Below, one piece after another: positions 35,075 to 44,099 of a stretch of DNA of 64,000 nucleotides. Under the pieces are notes generated by a model that was not told the DNA's origin, ran no database searches, and worked only from the letters and a program-made list of their open reading frames with translations. Source of the stretch: Planctomycetota bacterium (lineage in GTDB: Bacteria; Planctomycetota; UBA1135; UBA2386); assembly GCA_016713175.1 (NCBI GenBank), contig JADJPQ010000003.1, positions 62,001 to 126,000 of the forward strand, read 5' to 3'. A program made the position numbers and the translations under genes. Numbering within the stretch: position 1 is the first letter of the stretch; every line of letters starts with the position of its first letter.

Positions 35075-37588
35075 TCACTCGATGCGCGCGATGGTACTGG
35101 CCGGCACGTAGCCCGAACGCTCGCCGGCGCTGACCCGGGCGAACTCACCCTGTCCGCCAGGCAACACTTGCACGCGGTACCCCGGCCGGATCGTCGCGAT
35201 CGGCGTCATGCCGGTGCGCGGCTCGGCGACCAGCGCCAGCGGCTCCAACGCAATCGCCGCCGGCTGCCGTTCGGCGGACAGCCACAGCAGGTCGAGGGCG
35301 ATCGCCACTCCGGGCAGCAACAACAGCACGCCGAGCCAACGCCGACCGATCCGCCGCCAGAACCCGAGCAGCAGCAACGCCGCACCGGTCATCAACACGG
35401 CGCCGACGATCGCCCGTTCGCCAGGCGAGAACCGCTCGCGGATCGAGAGCAACGTCGCGGTGAAGCCTTCGCCGCCAGCGTCGTCACTGCCGAGTTCGAG
35501 CTTGCTGCGCACCAGTGCGATGTTGGCCAGCAGTTCGGGGTCGCGCGGCAGGCCAAGTCGAGCTGTCTCGTAGCACCACAGTGCGCGCGGCAGATCCTCG
35601 AGGCGATACCAACAGTTGCCGCGGGCGCGCCACAGCCGCCGATCGTCGCTGCGGGCGATCGCCTGCGCGAACCCGGACTCGGCGGTCCGATAATCACCGG
35701 CGCGATACGCGGCCAGTGCCGTCGCCGCCTCGCCCTGGGTCCGCACCGGACCGGTCGTGCCGGCGATCGCCAGCGCCAACAGGAACGGCAACAGCGTCGC
35801 CGCCCGGCGCAGGGTAACCCGTTCCAATTGCGCGACCAGCCGTTCGACCTCGTCCTTGCCAAGCCCGCCACCACCGCCATAACGCGCGGCAACGCCGCGA
35901 TCGAGCGCCTGTTGCACTTCGCGCGCCTGTTCCTCCTCGAGCCCGGACTCGACCAGCCGCCGATCCACCTCCGGACCGATGATCGCCGCCGCCTCGATGC
36001 CCAACCGCGCCGCCAGATAGCCGGCCAATGCCGTCGCCGGGTCGGTGCCAGCCCCCAGGTCGCGCGCACACGCACGCGCCGCACCACGCGCCCGCTGGCC
36101 AAGGAGGTCCGCCGCGCGCTTCTGCCACCAGCCCAGCAGCAGCATCGCCGCCGCCACGCACAGCCACGGCCCAAGCACCGCGCAGAAGGCCAGCAGACGC
36201 GGCAACGACGGCGTCGGCACCGGCGAACCGGCCAGGTCCGGAATGTCGAACACATCGTCGACGCCGGGTGTGATCGGCTTGCTCTCGGCCTCGGGCAATG
36301 CCGCCAGCGTCTCACCTTTCTCCAACGGCCGCACGGTCAACGGCAGTTCGGCAGTCGCCGCACTGACGAACTTCTCGACCCCCGGCGTCGTGTCGAACCA
36401 GTTCCACGGCACCGCCGGCACGGCACGGATGTCGGCAACGAGCGGCGTCAGGTCATACGTGGCGATGACCTTGTCGGCGTCACGCTTCTCGGTCTGCCCG
36501 AGCAGGTGAAAGCGCTCGCGCCCGAATCCCGGCACGCCTTCGAGCGACGGCACCCGCAAGAACTCGAGATTGCCTTCGCCGCGGATGGTGATGATCAGCT
36601 TGACCGAGGCGCCGACCTTGACCTGTTCCTTGTCCAGCCGTGCTTCGATGGCGAACCGCCCGACCGCGCCGTAGTACGGATTGGGCCGACCGTCTTCGGG
36701 AATCGGCACGACCTCGATCTCGATCGGCTGACCATAGACGTAGAAGTTCTCGGTCTGCTGGCCGCGGCGCCCGCCGAAGATGTCGACCTGCCCTTCCCGC
36801 AGCATCACGTTGTAGCGCAAGAGCGGCGCCGCCAATTGCAGCTTGCCGATCCGCGTCGGCAGGAACGACTGCTGCCAGGTGAACCGGTTCCACTGCCGGC
36901 CATTGCGTTGGTGTTCGCCGTCGAAGACGGCGCGCTGCAGTTCGCGATTCTTCACGACGCCGACCTGCTGGTCGGAGGGCAGCGGTGGGGCCGGCAGTGT
37001 CTCGGCACCCTCCATGCGCGACAGCCAAGGCGCCTGCACTTCATAGTCGACATAGCGCGTGCGGTCGTTCGCGACCTCGAGCACCGGCTTGAGCCCGGCA
37101 TCGACGCCGAAGTCGACCGCGACCCGGATCGGCTCATGCACATAGACGCGGCGCGGCGACACCTGCACGTCCAGATAGCCGCGATCGCCGCCCTTCATGT
37201 CCTTGACGACATCGAGTCGGGTGGACGACACCTTCTGCGTCTTGCTGCCGGTCCAGATCGGGATTTCCGGGATCGTGAACGTGCCTTCGCGCAGCGCGGT
37301 GATCTTGATGCCGTACTGGACCGTGAACGACTGCCGGAGCGAACGACCGTCGTAGAACGACTGCTCCTGCCGGAACGGTCCCTGCAAGTCGAACCGCAAC
37401 CCATCGACCTTGGGCAGCTCCGGCGCGCGCGGGTTGGCGCCTCGGCCCTCGACCTGCACGACGATCTGCGAGGTGTCGCCCAGGCGCAACGTCGCGGGCG
37501 ACGGGCCCTCGTGGCGCAGCGTCTCCTGCGCACCGGCAGACGCGAGCAGCCCTGCGATCGCGAACGAACGGATGAACGCGCGCATCAC
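35075..37588 (-). CDS. BatD-like protein with TPR-like and SH3-like C-terminus
   Basis: A large exported membrane protein of about 837 residues. Residues 1-20 are a signal peptide. The N-terminal 400 residues are BatD-type Ig-like domains (DTSQIVVQVEGRG, IPIWTGSKTQKVSSTRLDVV, YDLTPLVADIRAVPAVPW). A transmembrane segment follows (near residue 470), then a cytoplasmic-looking helical region, then TPR-like repeats (AYRAGDYRTAESGFAQAIAR). Two more hydrophobic helices come next (GAVLMTGAALLLLGFW and WLGVLLLLPGVAIALDLLWL). The end resembles a small SH3 domain (QGEFARVSAGERSGYVPAST). The start is GTG 37588, overlapping the upstream stop, or ATG 37585. Confidence 0.75.
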   Translation of the reverse strand: MMRAFIRSFAIAGLLASAGAQETLRHEGPSPATLRLGDTSQIVVQVEGRGANPRAPELPKVDGLRFDLQGPFRQEQSFYDGRSLRQSFTVQYGIKITALREGTFTIPEIPIWTGSKTQKVSSTRLDVVKDMKGGDRGYLDVQVSPRRVYVHEPIRVAVDFGVDAGLKPVLEVANDRTRYVDYEVQAPWLSRMEGAETLPAPPLPSDQQVGVVKNRELQRAVFDGEHQRNGRQWNRFTWQQSFLPTRIGKLQLAAPLLRYNVMLREGQVDIFGGRRGQQTENFYVYGQPIEIEVVPIPEDGRPNPYYGAVGRFAIEARLDKEQVKVGASVKLIITIRGEGNLEFLRVPSLEGVPGFGRERFHLLGQTEKRDADKVIATYDLTPLVADIRAVPAVPWNWFDTTPGVEKFVSAATAELPLTVRPLEKGETLAALPEAESKPITPGVDDVFDIPDLAGSPVPTPSLPRLLAFCAVLGPWLCVAAAMLLLGWWQKRAADLLGQRARGAARACARDLGAGTDPATALAGYLAARLGIEAAAIIGPEVDRRLVESGLEEEQAREVQQALDRGVAARYGGGGGLGKDEVERLVAQLERVTLRRAATLLPFLLALAIAGTTGPVRTQGEAATALAAYRAGDYRTAESGFAQAIARSDDRRLWRARGNCWYRLEDLPRALWCYETARLGLPRDPELLANIALVRSKLELGSDDAGGEGFTATLLSIRERFSPGERAIVGAVLMTGAALLLLGFWRRIGRRWLGVLLLLPGVAIALDLLWLSAERQPAAIALEPLALVAEPRTGMTPIATIRPGYRVQVLPGGQGEFARVSAGERSGYVPASTIARIE

Positions 37589-38748
37589 CAGTCCTTGTCG
37601 CCGGCCGCTCGGCGCTGACGTGCCCCGGCCCGATAGTCCTTCATCAACTGCTCGAGCTTCTCCAGTTCCTTCAGCAGGCGCGCGCGTTGCTCGGGAGTCA
37701 GTTCCTTGCCTCCCATTTGTTCGCCCGGTGCATCCTGGCGAGCCGCGCCGTCTGGCTTCTGGGCATCCGCGGTCTTGTCCTTGTCGTCCTTGGGTTGGGG
37801 CTGCGGTTCGTCCTTGGCCTCGCCCTCCTTGGGCGCGGGCTTCGGCGCCGCCTGATCGTTGCCGTCCGGCGGCGGCTGCTGCTCTTGCTTCTGCTCCTGC
37901 CGCGGCTGGTCTCCGGGCTTCGGCTCCGGCTTGGCCTCGGGCTGTTCGTCGGGCTTGCCCTGTTGGTCCTGCTTCGACGGGTCCTTCGGCTCGGACTTGT
38001 CGTCCTTCGGCTGGTCCTTCGGATCCTGCTGTTGCTGCTTCTGATCGTCGTTCTTCTGGTCGCCGTCCTTCGACTCGTCCTGCTTGTCGTCCTGCTTCTT
38101 GTCGTCGTCCTTCTTGTCGTCGTCCTTCTTGTCGTTCTTGTCGTCGGACTTCTGCTCCTCGCGCTGCTGCTCGAGTTCCTCGATCTTCTTCTGCAGTTCC
38201 GCCGCATAGCGCAGCGAACGTTCGGCATTGCGCAGCAACTCTGGAGTCCGCCGCGCCTCGATCGCATCGAAGAAGTTGTCGCGCGCGGTGTTCACCTTGC
38301 CCAACGCCGACTTCAGCATCGGCAACGGGTCGGGCGGAGCCGTCGGCGTCGCGCCGGCCCCGGCCTGCGGATCGTTGGGATCGACGACCGGCGGCATCGG
38401 CGGCGGCGCCGACGCAACCGCATCGGCCTGCGCCTCGAGCGCCTTGGCCTCATCGTAGGCGATCGCCCCGAGCAACCCGTCGTACAGCTCCTGGCGCACC
38501 GACTTGCCCGCCAGCCGCACGTATTGCTCCGCCGCCGCGCGGGCTTCCTGATGCTGACCCGCACGCCACAGCGCCATCGCCAGATCGAACTGCAGTTCCG
38601 GCGAATCGCCTTCCTGCGCGATCGCCGCCCGGAACGCGGTCACCGCGTCGGCATAACGACCTTCGGCATAGGCCAGGAGCCCCGCCTCGCGTTCGCCGCT
38701 CGGCAACAACAGCCCCGCCAGCAACAACAGGTTCGGGAACGCCATCAT
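37585..38748 (-). CDS. BatC-like TPR protein with a very long charged linker
   Basis: A 387-residue exported protein. An N-terminal signal-like segment (MMAFPNLLLLAGLLLPSG) is followed by two TPR-like repeats (LAYAEGRYADAVTAFRAAIA, LQFDLAMALWRAGQHQEARA). From about residue 180 there is an extreme low-complexity region of Lys, Asp, Glu, Gln and Pro repeats (about 170 residues), then a short Glu/Leu-rich helix (LLKELEKLEQLMKDYRAG). The position between two VWA genes and the BatD-like gene is that of BatC in Bacteroidetes/Planctomycete Bat operons. The ATG at 38748 overlaps the upstream stop (ATGA). Confidence 0.7.
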   Translation of the reverse strand: MMAFPNLLLLAGLLLPSGEREAGLLAYAEGRYADAVTAFRAAIAQEGDSPELQFDLAMALWRAGQHQEARAAAEQYVRLAGKSVRQELYDGLLGAIAYDEAKALEAQADAVASAPPPMPPVVDPNDPQAGAGATPTAPPDPLPMLKSALGKVNTARDNFFDAIEARRTPELLRNAERSLRYAAELQKKIEELEQQREEQKSDDKNDKKDDDKKDDDKKQDDKQDESKDGDQKNDDQKQQQQDPKDQPKDDKSEPKDPSKQDQQGKPDEQPEAKPEPKPGDQPRQEQKQEQQPPPDGNDQAAPKPAPKEGEAKDEPQPQPKDDKDKTADAQKPDGAARQDAPGEQMGGKELTPEQRARLLKELEKLEQLMKDYRAGARQRRAAGDKDW

Positions 38749-39734
38749 GCTCGTCGTCCTCCACTCGTCGCGATTTCGAACAGCAGCAGCAGCAGCAACG
38801 GCAACAACATCCACTGATAACGCGCCTTCTTGCCCTGTTCGGTGCCGGCATCATAGGCGCGCTTCTGCATCGGCAGCAGGCGCTTGGCATGCAGTTCGAC
38901 CAGCGGCAATGGCATCGCGTCGGCGCGCACGAACTCACCGGCGGTGACCCTCGCCAGTTCGCGCAGGCTGCGTTCGTCCATGTGGGAGACGACCTCCTGG
39001 CCATCCCCTGAACGCAGGAACGCCTCATTGCCGTTCTCGGTGACCGTGATCTTGCTGCCGGCGGCACTGCCGTAGCCGATCGCGTGCACCAGGATGCCCC
39101 GGCCGGCCAGTTCGCCCGCCGCCTGCTGGCCGGCGCCGGCGAGGTCCTCGCCGTCGGTCAGCAGCACGACGACGGTCGTCTTCAGGTTGTCCTTGTCGGC
39201 GACTTCGTCAGCCCGCCGCAGCGCGGCAGCCAGATCGGTGCCGCCGACCGGCACGACGTTGGTGTCGATCTCGGCGAGCAACCCGCGAAACGAATCGAGG
39301 TCGTGCGTCAGTGGCACCCACAGGCGGGCCTGGCCGGCGAACACGACGATGCCGACGCGATCCCCACCCTGCAACCGCGGCAGCACCGCGGTGATGTCGG
39401 CGATCGCGCGCTGCAAACGGGTCGGCTCGAGATCGCGCGCCAGCATCGAACGCGACGTGTCGAGACAGAAGATCAGATCGAGGCCGCGTCGCTCGACGGC
39501 CACGTCCTCGTCACCAAGCCGCGGATCCATCCAGCAGCACAACGACAGACCGACCAGCCCGGTCAGCCGCAGCGATCGCCACAACGGTCGCGCCGTCACA
39601 TCGGTCGTGGTCGCGCCAAAGCGCGCCGCAGCTCGCCGCGAACGATCCAGCATCGCCCACAGCACTGCCCACAGCACCGGCAGGGCCAGCAGCCACGGCC
39701 ACAAGAAGGGCCGGTTCCAGATCAGTTCGTTCAT
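38745..39734 (-). CDS. von Willebrand factor A domain membrane protein (BatB-like)
   Basis: A 329-residue membrane protein. It has an N-terminal transmembrane hairpin (WPWLLALPVLWAVLWAML and later LTGLVGLSLCCWMD), then a VWA domain with the MIDAS motif CLDTSRSMLAR (Asp-x-Ser-x-Ser), VVPVGGTDLAAALRRADE (Thr) and VVVLLTDGEDLAG (Asp). It ends in a C-terminal helix (YQWMLLPLLLLLLFEI). Bat VWA proteins bind partner proteins through the metal site and are linked to stress tolerance. Both ends overlap neighbours by 4 bp. Confidence 0.85.
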   Translation of the reverse strand: MNELIWNRPFLWPWLLALPVLWAVLWAMLDRSRRAAARFGATTTDVTARPLWRSLRLTGLVGLSLCCWMDPRLGDEDVAVERRGLDLIFCLDTSRSMLARDLEPTRLQRAIADITAVLPRLQGGDRVGIVVFAGQARLWVPLTHDLDSFRGLLAEIDTNVVPVGGTDLAAALRRADEVADKDNLKTTVVVLLTDGEDLAGAGQQAAGELAGRGILVHAIGYGSAAGSKITVTENGNEAFLRSGDGQEVVSHMDERSLRELARVTAGEFVRADAMPLPLVELHAKRLLPMQKRAYDAGTEQGKKARYQWMLLPLLLLLLFEIATSGGRRA

Positions 39735-40717
39735 GGCACCCTCCGGATCCAGAACACTTCGAGCAGCAGCGACAGCGCCAGCAGGATCAGCCCGATGCCG
39801 AGCGGCCACTCGAAGCCATCGACCAGCCGGTAGCGCGGATCGTCGAGTTCGACCTTCTCCAGTTCGTCGATGCGCTCGTACACCTTGGCCAGATCGGCAT
39901 CGCTCCTGGGCTGGAAGAACTCGCCACCGGTGATCCTGGCGATTTCGCGCAATTCGTCGAAATCGGTGGGCTGCCAGCCGAGCGGCGTCGGCACGCCGTT
40001 GCCGAGCCCGATCGTATGCACCTTGATCGCACTGTCCTTCGCCAGCTTCGCCGCGTCCGGCGCCTCGATGCCCTCGACCGTGGTCTTGCCGTCGGTCAAC
40101 AGCACGATCACCTTCGACTTGCTGTCGGTCTGCTCGAGCACCTTGACCGCCTTGGCCAGACCGGTGCCGACCGACGTGCCATCGAGTTCCTGGCTGTTCT
40201 GCGGCACCGTCTCGATCGCGGCGAGGAACGCCTGCAGCGCCTGCTCGTCGAGCGTCAGCGGACAGCGCAGCTCGGCCAGCCGCGCGAAGGTCACCAGCCC
40301 GACCCGGTCGTGCACGCGCGCTTTGGCGAAGTCCTGCGCCCGCGAACGCGCCGCGTCGATGCGACGGATCTGCACGCGTTCGTCCATGTCGTCGATCAGC
40401 ATCGACGAACTGATGTCGACGACCAGGCAGATGTCGATGCCCTGTTCGCGCAGCGGCATCACTTCGCGTGCGACCGGTCGCGCCATCGCCAGCACCAGAC
40501 AGAGCCCGGCCAGCAACAGCAGCCACAACGGCAGGTGCACGGCCCGCGCCCGCAGGGTCCGCGGCAAGCCCGCCGCGAACGCGCCATGGGCGGTTGGCAA
40601 CGCGGCGCCGTGGCGCGCCCGGCGCCACAGGACCGTCAGCACCAGCACCGGCAGAAGCAGCAGGAACGCCGGATCGAGCAGCGTCCATTCACCGAGCGAC
40701 CACCACGCCGCGCTCAT
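39731..40717 (-). CDS. von Willebrand factor A domain membrane protein (BatA-like)
   Basis: A 328-residue membrane protein. Two N-terminal hydrophobic segments (FLLLLPVLVLTVLWRRA and LPLWLLLLAGLCLVLAMA) are followed by a VWA domain. Its MIDAS motif is VVDISSSMLIDDM (Asp-x-Ser-x-Ser), with ELDGTSVGTGLAKA (Thr) and VIVLLTDGKTT (Asp). A C-terminal transmembrane helix ends the protein (LGIGLILLALSLLLEVFWI). It is probably the BatA partner of the following BatB-like gene. Both ends overlap the neighbouring genes by ATGA. Confidence 0.85.
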   Translation of the reverse strand: MSAAWWSLGEWTLLDPAFLLLLPVLVLTVLWRRARHGAALPTAHGAFAAGLPRTLRARAVHLPLWLLLLAGLCLVLAMARPVAREVMPLREQGIDICLVVDISSSMLIDDMDERVQIRRIDAARSRAQDFAKARVHDRVGLVTFARLAELRCPLTLDEQALQAFLAAIETVPQNSQELDGTSVGTGLAKAVKVLEQTDSKSKVIVLLTDGKTTVEGIEAPDAAKLAKDSAIKVHTIGLGNGVPTPLGWQPTDFDELREIARITGGEFFQPRSDADLAKVYERIDELEKVELDDPRYRLVDGFEWPLGIGLILLALSLLLEVFWIRRVP

Positions 40718-41652
40718 GCCGGCACCGCCTGCGCGCGGTCGACGCGGGTCGCCTCGACGAACTGTTCGGCCAATGCGAACGTCTCCAGATGCACGTCTTC
40801 GCCGGGCACCATCGCCGCGAACTTGACCAGGTCGCACTGGCCGAGGAACCGCTTCAGCCTCAGGTTCTGGTCGACCGCCATCCGATCGCTGCCTTCGATC
40901 TCCTGCAGGAACTCCTCGGTCGTTCGTTCGGGCGCGTGCAGGCCAAAGCGCTCTTCCAGATAGACGCGCAGCACCAGCGACACCTGCACATAGAACTGCT
41001 CGATCTGCGCCGGCGTCGTCCGCGGCTCGTGGCGCAAGCGCGCCAGCGCCCGTTGCGCCTTGACGTGCGGCGGCAACGGCACCTCGGTCGGCGAAGCCGC
41101 GCCCGGCTGCGGTCGGCGTCGCCACCACCACAGGAACAGCACGAGCAAGAGCACCGCGGCGCCGCCCACCGCCCACCACCACCACGGCCAGCGCGGCACC
41201 AGCAGTTCGCTGTGATCCTCGAGTCCCGGACCGGCCTCGGCCAGCAGGGACGTCACCTCGAGCTTCAGTTCGGGCGTCGTCGCGGCGACCGTCCCATCCT
41301 TGGCCTTGGCCGAGAACGGCGCAATCGTCAGCGTGCCCGGCCCCTCGATCGGCCGCAGCTTCAGCACCGTGCGGCGCCAGGTGCCATGCTCGAACGGCTG
41401 TGGCGGCAGGTCGGTGACCGTGCCGGCAAAGCCCTTGTCCGGCACCTTGGCCGCGAACTCGACTTCGAGGTCCTGCCGGGCGAACAGGTCGAGCGTCAGC
41501 TCGACGTCGCCCAGCAGCGGCACCGTGCTGGTCGACAGCGTCGCGCGCAGATCGAGCGTCAACGGCGCCTTGTCCCACGGCGGCCGCGGCCCGCCACACG
41601 CGCTTGCCAGCAGCACGACCAGCAACGCCAGCACCCGCGTGGCCTGGGTCAC
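40714..41652 (-). CDS. lipoprotein-like, single-span membrane protein of the DUF4381 type
   Basis: A 312-residue protein in the slot between DUF58 and BatA, often occupied by DUF4381 proteins. The N-terminus has a lipobox-like end Leu-Leu-Ala-Ser-Ala-Cys. Then comes an Ig-like exported part (LTLDLFARQDLEVEFAAKVP), a transmembrane helix (AVGGAAVLLLVLFLWWW) and a cytoplasmic helical domain with FYVQVSLVLRVYLEERFGL and ERTTEEFLQEIE, the part resembling DUF4381. The start is GTG at 41652, overlapping the DUF58 stop (GTGA). It probably connects the MoxR/DUF58 side with the VWA side. Confidence 0.7.
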   Translation of the reverse strand: MTQATRVLALLVVLLASACGGPRPPWDKAPLTLDLRATLSTSTVPLLGDVELTLDLFARQDLEVEFAAKVPDKGFAGTVTDLPPQPFEHGTWRRTVLKLRPIEGPGTLTIAPFSAKAKDGTVAATTPELKLEVTSLLAEAGPGLEDHSELLVPRWPWWWWAVGGAAVLLLVLFLWWWRRRPQPGAASPTEVPLPPHVKAQRALARLRHEPRTTPAQIEQFYVQVSLVLRVYLEERFGLHAPERTTEEFLQEIEGSDRMAVDQNLRLKRFLGQCDLVKFAAMVPGEDVHLETFALAEQFVEATRVDRAQAVPA

Positions 41653-42614
41653 CGGCGGCCTCCACGCTTCTCGCGCATCTGGAAGAACCGGACGATCGGA
41701 TCGGCGACACTGCCGAACGTCGGCACGTCGAGCAGATCGATGCCCGCGCGTTGGCAGAACTCGCGCAACCGCGTCCGCTCCGCGACCTGCGCTGCCCACA
41801 GCCCGTCGACGACCGCCTTGCTGCTGGTGTCGAGATCGATCTCCTGCCCGGTCTCGAGATCCCGGCGATGCAGCAGGCCGACATTCGGCAACCGCGGCAC
41901 CGGATCCGGATCGGACGCACTGGTTCGCACGCGCGGATCGACACCGCCCTCGAACGGATCGCGCACCCGCACCGCAATCGTGTCGTGGCGCTGCGCCAGC
42001 AGCCGCAACTGCCGCTCGGGCGTCGCGCCGAAGAAGTCCGAGATCACGAACACGACCGCCTTCTTCCGCTGCACGCGCGCGACGAAATCGACCGCTTCGC
42101 CGAGCGCACTGCCCGCACCGGTCCGTTCGGTGGCCACCGCGTCGCGGATGATCCGCAGGGCATGCGCCCGCCCCTTCTTGGCCGGCACCCAGCGCGGTTG
42201 GCCGACGCTGAACGTCACCAGCCCGACCTTGTCCTGGTTCTTCGCCGCCGCAAACGCGATGCAGCCGCAGAACAGCGCCATCGTCGCCGCCACCGACCGC
42301 GAGTCCGTCCGATCCGGCGGCCGGGTGACGAACGCCGTCGACGCCGACACGTCGAGCAGCAGCAACACCGTCAGTTCGCGTTCTTCGGTGAACTTCTTGA
42401 CGAACGGCCGGCCGGCGCGCGCGGTGACGTTCCAATCGATCGAGCGCAGGTCGTCGCCTTCGGCAAACTCCCGTACTTCGTCGAACTCGATGCCCGAGCC
42501 GCGGAACACCGACGAATAGCCACCGGCCATCACGTCGGTGACCATGCGGTCGGTGCGCACCTGGATGCGGCGCACCTGGGCGAGCATCTGCCGATCGAGC
42601 CCGGAATCCGCCAC
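41649..42614 (-). CDS. DUF58 domain protein
   Basis: A 321-residue protein of the DUF58 family that accompanies MoxR ATPases. The signature is EFDEVREFAEGDDLRSIDWN followed by TARAGRPFVKKF. The protein then has a VWA-like fold with LLLLDVSASTAFV (Asp-x-Ser-x-Ser) and VFVISDFFGA. There is no signal peptide. MoxR-DUF58 pairs are thought to work as chaperone modules for VWA-containing complexes, which are encoded just downstream. It starts 16 bp after moxR ends. Confidence 0.88.
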   Translation of the reverse strand: MADSGLDRQMLAQVRRIQVRTDRMVTDVMAGGYSSVFRGSGIEFDEVREFAEGDDLRSIDWNVTARAGRPFVKKFTEERELTVLLLLDVSASTAFVTRPPDRTDSRSVAATMALFCGCIAFAAAKNQDKVGLVTFSVGQPRWVPAKKGRAHALRIIRDAVATERTGAGSALGEAVDFVARVQRKKAVVFVISDFFGATPERQLRLLAQRHDTIAVRVRDPFEGGVDPRVRTSASDPDPVPRLPNVGLLHRRDLETGQEIDLDTSSKAVVDGLWAAQVAERTRLREFCQRAGIDLLDVPTFGSVADPIVRFFQMREKRGGRR

Positions 42615-42630
42615 GATGGTCTCCTGGCGA

Positions 42631-43620
<990 letters not shown>

Positions 43621-43649
43621 GGGCGTTCAGTCGAAAAAAGTGCGCGAAG

Positions 43650-43677
43650 ACGATACTGCCTCGTCTCTACTCCTCAA
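43650..43677 (-). promoter_or_regulatory. possible sigma-70 promoter for the moxR-bat operon
   Basis: On the minus strand TTGAGG (43672-43677) is followed after 16 bp by TATCGT (43650-43655); the moxR ATG is 29 nt further on. The -35 overlaps the stop of the upstream gene. Transcription would begin near 43643. Confidence 0.45.
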
Positions 43678-44099
43678 TCCCGCGTTCTCGCGGAGAAGCG
43701 GTCCCGCATCGCCGCAAACCGCCCGACGGCAAGGGCCTCCGGGCGCCCGGACAGTGCCGCCAGGGCCTTGCCGCGGTCGCCGATGGTGTCGACCAGGGCG
43801 CCGTCGACCAGTTCTTGGTGGCCGGCCGCCGCCAGCACCGCAAGGTCGCTGCCGACCGCCGGCCGCTGCCGCACGAACGTCTCGACCGCGTGTCGCCACC
43901 GGTCGACGTCGCGATGGCCGTCGACCAGTTCGCCCAGTGCCAGCACCTCCGATTCGGTCAGACCGTGCTCGCCGGCCAGCGCCCGTGCGGTCGCGACCTG
44001 CTGTTCGAGCGCCAAGAACCGCGACTGCCCGCGCAACAGCCAGAACGCCACCAGGAACGCGGCGACCAGCGCCACCAGGATCCGGGTCGACGACTTCAC
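43674..44099 (-). CDS. small membrane-anchored protein of unknown function
   Basis: A 141-residue protein with an N-terminal transmembrane anchor (ILVALVAAFLVAFWLLRGQ), then a soluble Ala/Leu-rich helical region. I recognise no family. The start is GTG at 44099, overlapping the stop of the HEAT-repeat gene (GTGA), so the two are translationally coupled. It ends within the possible promoter of moxR. Confidence 0.6.
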   Translation of the reverse strand: MKSSTRILVALVAAFLVAFWLLRGQSRFLALEQQVATARALAGEHGLTESEVLALGELVDGHRDVDRWRHAVETFVRQRPAVGSDLAVLAAAGHQELVDGALVDTIGDRGKALAALSGRPEALAVGRFAAMRDRFSARTRD